Below are positions 58,123 through 64,000 of a stretch of DNA of 64,000 nt, in pieces. Numbering within the stretch: position 1 is the first letter of the stretch; every line of letters begins with the position of its first letter. Origin of the DNA: Agapanthus africanus. Its lineage: Eukaryota; Streptophyta; Magnoliopsida; Asparagales; Amaryllidaceae. The stretch is taken from assembly GCA_030015575.1 (NCBI GenBank), contig CM057339.1:697574761-697638760 (forward strand), in the 5' to 3' direction. Made by a program: the position numbers and the translations under genes. The notes under the pieces are model-generated. The model was given only the letters and a program-made list of their open reading frames with translations, did no database searches and was not told the DNA's origin.

Positions 58123-58416
58123 GGACCGAAACGTCCCTAAACTAATATCTGACCGAAACGTCCCTAAACTAATATCGGACCGAAATGTCCCTAAACTAAG
58201 ATCGGACCGAAACGTCCCTAAACTAATATCGGACCGAAACGTCCCTAAACTAATGATGGACCGAAACGTCCCTAAACTAATATCGGACCGAAACGTCCCT
58301 AAACTAATATGGACCACTACGTTCTTAAACTGGCGACGGACTGAAACGTCCCTAAACTAATAATGGACCACCATGTCCCTAAAACTGGCGATGGACCACC
58401 ACGTCCCTAAACTGGC
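58123..58416 (+). repeat. About eleven 26-27-bp hairpin repeats in I
   Basis: The unit GGACCGAAACGTCCCTAAACTAATATC is repeated with variation. Most copies, even diverged ones (GGACCACCATGTCC, GGACCACCACGTCC), keep GGAC ... GTCC as a 4-bp stem. The array is in R-U5. Confidence 0.85.
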
Positions 58417-58732
58417 ACAATAGAGCCCAAATGCTCTTTTGTCGGATCTAAACGGTCCCGTTAAGTTGATCTTAGTCTCAAACTAGACTAACGTATCCTT
58501 AACAAACGTTTGAGTCGATCTTAGCCTCAAAAATGGCTAACATATCCTCCAAACAGACTTTAGTCCCAAATTGGACTATGAATCTCCCAAACTGGAACAA
58601 TAGAGCCCAAACGCTCTTTTGTCGGATCTAAACGATCACGTTAAGTTGATCTTAGTCTCAAACAGGACTAACGTATCCTTAACGAACGTTTAAGTTGATC
58701 TTGGCCGCAACGCGACTAATGCATCCTTAAAC
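58411..58732 (+). repeat. 180-bp duplication in I
   Basis: ACAATAGAGCCCAAA(C/T)GCTC and the TTAAGTTGATCTTAGTCTCAAA blocks appear at 58417 and again at 58597. The second copy is shorter. Confidence 0.75.
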
Positions 58733-59152
58733 TAAAAACACCAAACCCAAATCTAAGTAAATACGGATTTGGACTAATCCATGTCCTACGGGCGACGGCA
58801 TTACTCAGTCTCCGTATACAATCCACGGGCAACCACAAACAAAACAAACACACACGACACGAAGTGAAATTCTGGAGATGGAGAAAGTTGTTACCGCGAT
58901 GCGGTAGCGTAATTAACTGCAGGGGCTTGCGCCTGCAGGGAAGAGCGTCCCCACAATCAAAAACCCCTCACCCTGAGGGGGAATCTGACGAAGTCTGCTA
59001 CATCGGCCGCATCCGTCTAAACCTCCGATACACGGTGCCATAAATCAACTTGGCATCTTCGAAGAGGTAGACGGATAGCACCTATTAGCATCTGCCCCGA
59101 ACCCCAGGCACGGACGCAAAGTCCAGGCCGCCGTTCGGAGGGGAACAGATTC

Positions 59153-59171
59153 TGGCACGCCCGGTGGGACC
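59153..59171 (+). other. Primer binding site-like sequence of I
   Basis: TGGCACGCCCGGTGGGACC begins five bases after the LTR end and starts with TGG, as required for a tRNA CCA end. It is not the Met tRNA site used by the other elements, and I cannot name the primer tRNA. Confidence 0.65.
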
Positions 59172-59299
59172 TCTTCCTCTTTCCACTCCACACTTCGTGT
59201 GTCGTCTTCGCGAACCAATCCCGGTTTGTTAAATGATTGCCTTCGGATTTCAAGTTGCTAAGATTTGGTCTTTTTTCTGGTACAGAACTCAAGCATTCA

Positions 59300-62239
59300 A
59301 TGGCCACCAACTGCACCAACTGCTCGAAATGCCACTGCAACGGACGTTCCACCTCACCGAGAGGTGTAGCATATGGGCCCCAGGCGGCTTCCTTCCTGAC
59401 TCTGCCGGTAGGCCAGGTGACTCAGGCCACCACCGGCTTGTTCTTCGGGACCATGGTCCTACCTACAAGCTTCTCTACGCCGATATCCGCACCAGAAGCG
59501 AACAAGAAGTCGGTATTCGACCGGCTCACTGCTACCACGACCCCTATCAACGGGTCACCCGCTACTAAGCTGACAGCCTCTGTTTTCACCAGGCTGGGTC
59601 AGAACTATAAAGTGGCTGTCCCAAAGAGGGCAACGGCCGCTGCTTCGGAAGCCGTTGAAGCGGCTTCTCCTATTAGAGAGTCGGTCTTCACAAGATTGAC
59701 GGTTCCTACTCCTCCCCCAGCTGGTCAGAAGGCATCAGTCTTCGATAGGCTGACATCAGCAGTTACCCCACGCTCAAACAGGGGGCAGCAGGAAACCATC
59801 TCGATTTCCGAGCCAGTCCCAACGGCTCGTCGTGCGCGACGTCGCCATTGGCAGCGAGTAAGGAAAGCAGGGGGCAACTCCCCCTCAGGGCTAACCCCAC
59901 CTGCTCCGGCGGTGGAGGTCAATGCTGCTGTTCCAACTGGGAACAGCTTTGAATTGCTGAGGAAGGTGAGAAAGAACTCCCCGGTTGCTACGTTGAAAAG
60001 GTCTCCTCCACCCATGGAAAAAGCTCCGGAGACGAAACAGGAACAGCCCCTTCAACGGCTGTCGTCGAAAATTTATAAAGTTTGGCGGAGGGTTCAAGAC
60101 TCCGTGATTGACTCAGACCACTTCCGTCGCCAGAAAAGGGCAAAGGGGGAAAAAGACAAGAACCGCCCCATTAAACAGCAGGGGGCAACAAATGCTAGAA
60201 TGCCCGCTTCAACGGCTCCTTCAACCTCAAAGGTCCATAAAAGGAAGAGGCCAGAAAAAGCTTCCGTGACACTGACAAAGTCTAAGAGCGATGAACCTAA
60301 ACGCCCCAAGTCAGGGAGCATAACAGTTCATACGGTCTATATGGCTTCGGGGAAGGAAGAAAGTCGTACTTCTACAGGACACCGACCGCTTACTCAGTCA
60401 GTGACCAAGTCTCAGGAGCAACAACAAAAGCTTCAGGAGATGATGACTACAATGGCTGCACTCACGGGGCCAAAAGAGAATCCTGAGACATCCTTAAATG
60501 AACGTCAAGAAGAAGAGACCGACGCCGAGTTCCTTCGAAGAGTACTGGAAAAGAGGGACAAAGAGGCTGCTGAACAAGCAGCCAATATACAACGTATGGG
60601 CCTTCTCTTCCAGGACATGATAAGGATGATGATACAACCAGAGCCCCCGACTGAAGAACCCCCGATCGTCCTTGGGGATGATAGGGGAGAAACATCAAAC
60701 CCTCAGCCCGTTCTATCAACAGCTAAAGAGGATACAATCTCTAAAACTGATCTGGACGAATATATAGCCCAGCAGATAAAGGTCCATCACGCGGCTGAAG
60801 CAGCCGGCCACGTTGTAAAAACGGGGCGGCCATATCCGGGCTGGTATGACCAAATCAAGTACCCGCCAGGTTACACAATTCCTAAGTTTCATGTCTACAA
60901 GGGGACCGGCAATCCCCATCAACATGTTGCCCAATTCAGGGCGCTTTGTGGTAACACCGGAGGCGACGACAAGCTCTTGCTGCGCCAGTTTGTTGGAAGC
61001 TTATCAGATACGGCTTTCGAGTGGTATTCCGAGCTCCCCAACGACTCTATTAAAACCTTTGCGGAGATGGAGCTGCTCTTCACCCAAAGTTTTGCAAGTG
61101 CCAGCGAGCGTACCCCAATGACGGTGCTGATTAACGCCAGGGTAAAGCTCGGCGAGACGTGGGTCCAGTACGCTATACGGTGGCGTAATCTATGGTCTAA
61201 GTGTGAACAGCGTATAGAAGAAGCCCCTGCGGTGGGAATGTTTGTCGGAACCCTTGATCCACAAGCAACCATTTCGCAGTTTATGATGTTCTTCAAGCCG
61301 ACTTCTTTCCAGGCTTTGATCGACAAATTGGCGCAGATGGACCAGATGGGCCATAAACCCCCTCTCCCGAAGCCGGACTCTCGAAACGATAAAGGAAAGG
61401 GAAAAGCGATCATCGTCGCTAATGCCCAACAACAACCGAACGACTCAAAGCCGGTTGCTCGTCCAAATAATACGCGCCCATACGTACCCCTTGAGGACAG
61501 GATGGGACGTGCTTACTCCTTCCCCCGTGATAAAACGAGGAGGCTATTCGAGCTGGCATTGCGCAACAGGCTCATAAATCTGCCAGATCCAAAACGCCCG
61601 TCGCAACCAAGTGACGTCAACGAGCCTAATTACTGCCCTTATCATCGAGTGCTAGGACATCCGATCGAAGACTGTTACGTTTTCAAAAATTGGCTTGAAA
61701 ACCAGTACCGCCAAGGCAAATTTGCGCTATCCGACAAATGGAAGGTGAATCCTCCGCAGCCCCACACCTCCAAGGGGACAAATACGCTGGGGGCAACATG
61801 CTCCGTCGTTGAAGAAACTCCCTGGGAAGTCGTATTATCGGCCAAAACGAGGAGAATGCTAAATGATCTTCAGACCTGTCCAGCGGTCAAGTGGAAGAAC
61901 CCCTTGGAGCCGCAGGTTATAGAGGGGATGTTGAAGCCACGTCCGACTCCAAAGACCGATGGTGGTAGTTCAAGCGTTCATAACCAGCCGTCAAAATCTT
62001 CAAAAAAGAAGAAGAAGAAATCTAAAAAGCCCGTGAAGCCCGGCGACAAGCGCACCGACTTACAAAAGCAAATCGACGCGCTGGATGAATATAACCAGAA
62101 GGCGCGGACTCCCGTTACGCTCCAAGATTTCCTTGATCACATCTTTCAAAAAGAAGATGAGGAGGAAAGTTCATCAGATGAATCCAAGGAATACGTGGCG
62201 AGCTGTCATATGATCTCTCACTCGACTTCGAACGATTAA
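59300..62239 (+). CDS. Tat-type Gag of element I
   Basis: From ATG 59300 (MATNCTNCSKCHC) the 979-residue frame is uninterrupted. The N-terminal part has four copies of SVF(D/T)RL(T/G) (59507-59756) and a basic stretch RRARRRHWQRVRK. The central Gag domain reads FHVYKGTGNPHQHVAQFRA, LLLRQFVGSLSDTAFEWYS, RWRNLWSKCEQ. A C-X2-H-X4-H-X4-C knuckle (CPYHRVLGHPIEDC, 61634-61675) follows, and near the end a lysine-rich SSKKKKKKSKKPVK. Gag would build the particle and bind RNA. I chose this ATG since the frame upstream of it starts only with TTG at 59237. It ends in UAA at 62237-62239 and the same frame continues as pol. Confidence 0.88.
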   Translation: MATNCTNCSKCHCNGRSTSPRGVAYGPQAASFLTLPVGQVTQATTGLFFGTMVLPTSFSTPISAPEANKKSVFDRLTATTTPINGSPATKLTASVFTRLGQNYKVAVPKRATAAASEAVEAASPIRESVFTRLTVPTPPPAGQKASVFDRLTSAVTPRSNRGQQETISISEPVPTARRARRRHWQRVRKAGGNSPSGLTPPAPAVEVNAAVPTGNSFELLRKVRKNSPVATLKRSPPPMEKAPETKQEQPLQRLSSKIYKVWRRVQDSVIDSDHFRRQKRAKGEKDKNRPIKQQGATNARMPASTAPSTSKVHKRKRPEKASVTLTKSKSDEPKRPKSGSITVHTVYMASGKEESRTSTGHRPLTQSVTKSQEQQQKLQEMMTTMAALTGPKENPETSLNERQEEETDAEFLRRVLEKRDKEAAEQAANIQRMGLLFQDMIRMMIQPEPPTEEPPIVLGDDRGETSNPQPVLSTAKEDTISKTDLDEYIAQQIKVHHAAEAAGHVVKTGRPYPGWYDQIKYPPGYTIPKFHVYKGTGNPHQHVAQFRALCGNTGGDDKLLLRQFVGSLSDTAFEWYSELPNDSIKTFAEMELLFTQSFASASERTPMTVLINARVKLGETWVQYAIRWRNLWSKCEQRIEEAPAVGMFVGTLDPQATISQFMMFFKPTSFQALIDKLAQMDQMGHKPPLPKPDSRNDKGKGKAIIVANAQQQPNDSKPVARPNNTRPYVPLEDRMGRAYSFPRDKTRRLFELALRNRLINLPDPKRPSQPSDVNEPNYCPYHRVLGHPIEDCYVFKNWLENQYRQGKFALSDKWKVNPPQPHTSKGTNTLGATCSVVEETPWEVVLSAKTRRMLNDLQTCPAVKWKNPLEPQVIEGMLKPRPTPKTDGGSSSVHNQPSKSSKKKKKKSKKPVKPGDKRTDLQKQIDALDEYNQKARTPVTLQDFLDHIFQKEDEEESSSDESKEYVASCHMISHSTSND

Positions 62240-64000
62240 GGGACTTCTGGCACCAAAACGCCGGGGGCAAATACTAAGTCAAGGGTTCCGGAATTATCAA
62301 TAGGAATGATTGACGTGTTTCTTAGTGAAGCTCGATTGAAAAGTAAAGCTGATCAAGAACGCGAGACGGCTATATTCGAAACGGCCAAGCGCCAGCGACT
62401 TGAGGGAGGAGCTGAGATGATCCCACTGGAGGAAAATGCCTCCACCGCTGACAAAAGCCAATTCAAGATAAAAAAGAAGTTCGCTAAGGCCATATCGATG
62501 GGCATGAAGCTACCACCCTCAGAAGAAAAAGTTACTAGCATGGTAGAAATGCACCCCTCTTATTGCTTATATCATCAGAAGGTCTCACATTCTACCCAAG
62601 AGTGCAAAGCGTTCGATAGGTGGTGGCAAGGATACGTTGCTAATCAACAACGCTTTAAACGGGAAAAGCGTAAGATTCGTCGGGAGCAAAGAAACACGAC
62701 CAAAGTGCTTGAAAGAACTGCCGGCAACTGTCATATGGTTAACACTACCAGGTCACAAGTGCCTACATTTGGGAGCGACTCTGATGAGGAGCTAGAGCTT
62801 GCCCCTCTCTTTAAAGAATCAACTTCGGGAAAAGAAGAGGAGCCAGTGGTTTGCGAAAATATCCGGCTGCGGAATCGGACACTGCCTGAAAAGAACCTTG
62901 GACCCTCGAATAGAAAAGATAAAGGGAAAGAAAAGGTCTCTGAGGACATCGTTTTAGATGACCAAGTTCTGGAAGAGCTAAACGCCAAGAACCCGCCGAA
63001 GAGAAGTAAGGTGGATTACAACGTTCTGGCACATCTGAGGAAACTACCCTCTCAGCTCAGTATCCTTGATGCCTTGTTACTATCAAAGGAATCCAGAGAC
63101 TCTTTGATTAAGGCGCTACAAGATCCGGACCAGTTTCAAGCCTTCTTAGCCGAAGAAAAGATGAAAGACGAATTAGAAGAAGTGCACACAGCCGACGTTG
63201 CTTTTGGTAATGAAGACCTTCTCCTCGGGACGTGTGAACACAATCGCCCCCTTTATGTCTCAGGATATTGCCATGACATAAAGATAGGTAAAATCTTGGT
63301 CGATAACGGATCGTCCGTCAATTTACTCAATGTACGGGTGTTAAAAGAAATTTGCATGAGCATACAACACCTCGCCCGAGACAAGATCACTATCTCCGGT
63401 TTCGACTCTCAATCCTCAAAGACTCTTGGATCTGTGATATTGACGCTACGCTTCGGGTTGCTCGTCACAGACATCAAATTCCATGTTATAGACGCCAAGA
63501 CGTGCTACAATGCTTTGCTCGGCCGACCATGGCTACACGAGTACAATATCATCCCTTTTACACAGCATCAGTGCATGAAGTATTCCAGGGATGGCCTCGA
63601 GTACACTGTGGCCGGAGAGTTGAATCCGTTTTCCGTGAACGAAGTTCGCAAGTATGAAGATGCTAAATACTTCTTGCCGAGCTTCGAGGACACGGAAAGG
63701 TGTCACAAACCGGAGAACAAAACTAATGAAACCATCCCCGTCTTCGGCAGTGACACCGAGGAGGAGGAGGATATAATTTATTCAGGTCCATCCCAATCCA
63801 CCAGGCCAGGACCATCCGTTCCTTCATTGATCTTCGGCAGTGACTCAGAAGATGAAGTTCACGCTGTATTCCCCGCTCGGCCTTCAATACAGGTTTCCGC
63901 TGATGAAGAGCGAAGTTTACAGATAACCATGGTGCCGCTTGAACATTACAAAGAACTGGATGCACTCGACACCAACAGCGTAGAAGAATTGCAGACATTC
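62240..64000 (+). CDS. Pol N-terminus of I, in frame after Gag UAA (partial)
   Basis: Immediately after the Gag stop the same frame stays open for 587 codons to the window end, beginning GTSGTKTPGANTKS. It contains a second C-X2-H-X4-H-X4-C knuckle (CLYHQKVSHSTQEC, 62564-62605), a protease with KILVDNGSSVNLLN (about 63290-63330) and CYNALLGRPWLH, and three FGSD(S/T)(D/E)EE-like acidic motifs (near 62770, 63740 and 63835). RT, RNase H and integrase lie beyond. It has no ATG near its start, so expression would need readthrough of UAA, reinitiation or splicing. I cannot tell which. Confidence 0.85.

Larger units (their letters stand above)
56844..59147 (+). repeat. 5' LTR of I (2304 bp)
   Basis: TGTTCCCC to GGGGAACA. 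U3 runs from 56844 to about 57335 and holds the palindrome array and TATA box. The long R-U5 holds three tandem-repeat blocks (57641-57897, 58123-58416, 58411-58732). 57340-57640 is A-rich with no gene, and 58740-59147 holds no feature I recognise. Confidence 0.9.
56844..64000 (+). mobile_element. Tat-type gypsy element I, 5' part
   Basis: A 2304-bp LTR with 8-bp terminal inverted repeats (TGTTCCCC and GGGGAACA), a PBS-like site, a gag ORF (59300-62239) and an open pol frame to the window end. The long Gag, C-X2-H-X4-H-X4-C knuckles and protease LVDNGSS fit the plant Tat/Athila side of Ty3/gypsy; this is recognition only. It is inserted in the right LTR of C2 and is coding-intact as far as visible. 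Confidence 0.9.

Noticed and set aside
58006-58360. Frames encoding SLGTFRSDI or DRNVPKLIS repeats
   Set aside because: Translations of the 27-bp tandem repeat in an LTR; nine-residue periodicity comes from the DNA repeat.
59153-59171. Naming the primer tRNA of I
   Set aside because: The site starts with TGG but I could not match it to a tRNA end with certainty from memory, so it is left unnamed.
61190-61435. Antisense frames within the Gag of I (60919-61435)
   Set aside because: The sense strand is a clear, uninterrupted Gag. Antisense frames follow from its base composition.

Overview
The window is a block of plant repetitive DNA. It is built entirely from nested LTR retrotransposons, and I found no host gene, rRNA, tRNA or CRISPR array. 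The host is a flowering plant: the elements are Ty1/copia (Tork/Angela-like) and Ty3/gypsy (a Tekay-type chromovirus and a Tat-type element), most use plant initiator-Met tRNA primer sites, and the LTRs run to 2 kb or more. The exact taxon cannot be read from the sequence. I label the elements A-I.

Layout. F (1-4495, minus) is the leader and 5' LTR of a copia element that sits in the 5' LTR of G. G (4496-16239, plus) is a decayed gypsy chromovirus with PBS, gag, protease, RT, RNase H, integrase and chromodomain-like tail; its 3' LTR carries a solo copia LTR, H (13204-15411, TSD tgata). G lies inside D (16240-21042, plus), a coding-decayed copia derivative. E (21043-21608, minus) is a pol scrap of the D/B family. 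From 21609 to 56843 is a minus-strand copia array: left LTR, element C, middle LTR (46937-48983), element C2 (48984-55022), right LTR. C is split in its RNase H by B (23797-43871, plus, TSD gtact), and B is split in its 5' LTR by A (24284-34764, plus, TSD gttcc). The right LTR of the array is cut by I (56844-64000, plus), a Tat-type gypsy element with a 2.3 kb LTR, a long gag ORF and a pol ORF continuing in the same frame after one UAA.

How the parts fit. The copia elements share a LTR type, a PBS, a ~2 kb leader and, where retained, a gag-pol type, but each lacks something. A has a long pol ORF and no gag. C has gag and almost no pol. C2 has both but with five nonsense codons and a lost integrase aspartate. 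B, D and E have only relic pol, yet B has two near-identical LTRs. What the copies with a leader keep is structured RNA: a GC-rich near-palindromic stem close to the PBS (A, B, C, C2, F), a small CGTTAG/CTAACG stem (A, B, C, C2, F), and three regularly spaced stem-loops (A, B, C, C2) whose loop is repeated within an element but differs between element types, while the flanking stems vary and mostly still pair. A pyrimidine-rich splice-acceptor-like site lies just before the gag or pol start in A, B, C and C2. I infer a cis-acting recognition system, perhaps packaging or dimerisation of genomic RNA, that lets defective copies be mobilised in trans. The LTRs add repeated regulatory-looking motifs: five GACACGTGTC palindromes upstream of a TATA box in I, a paired G-box in B, and three telobox-like hairpins in A.
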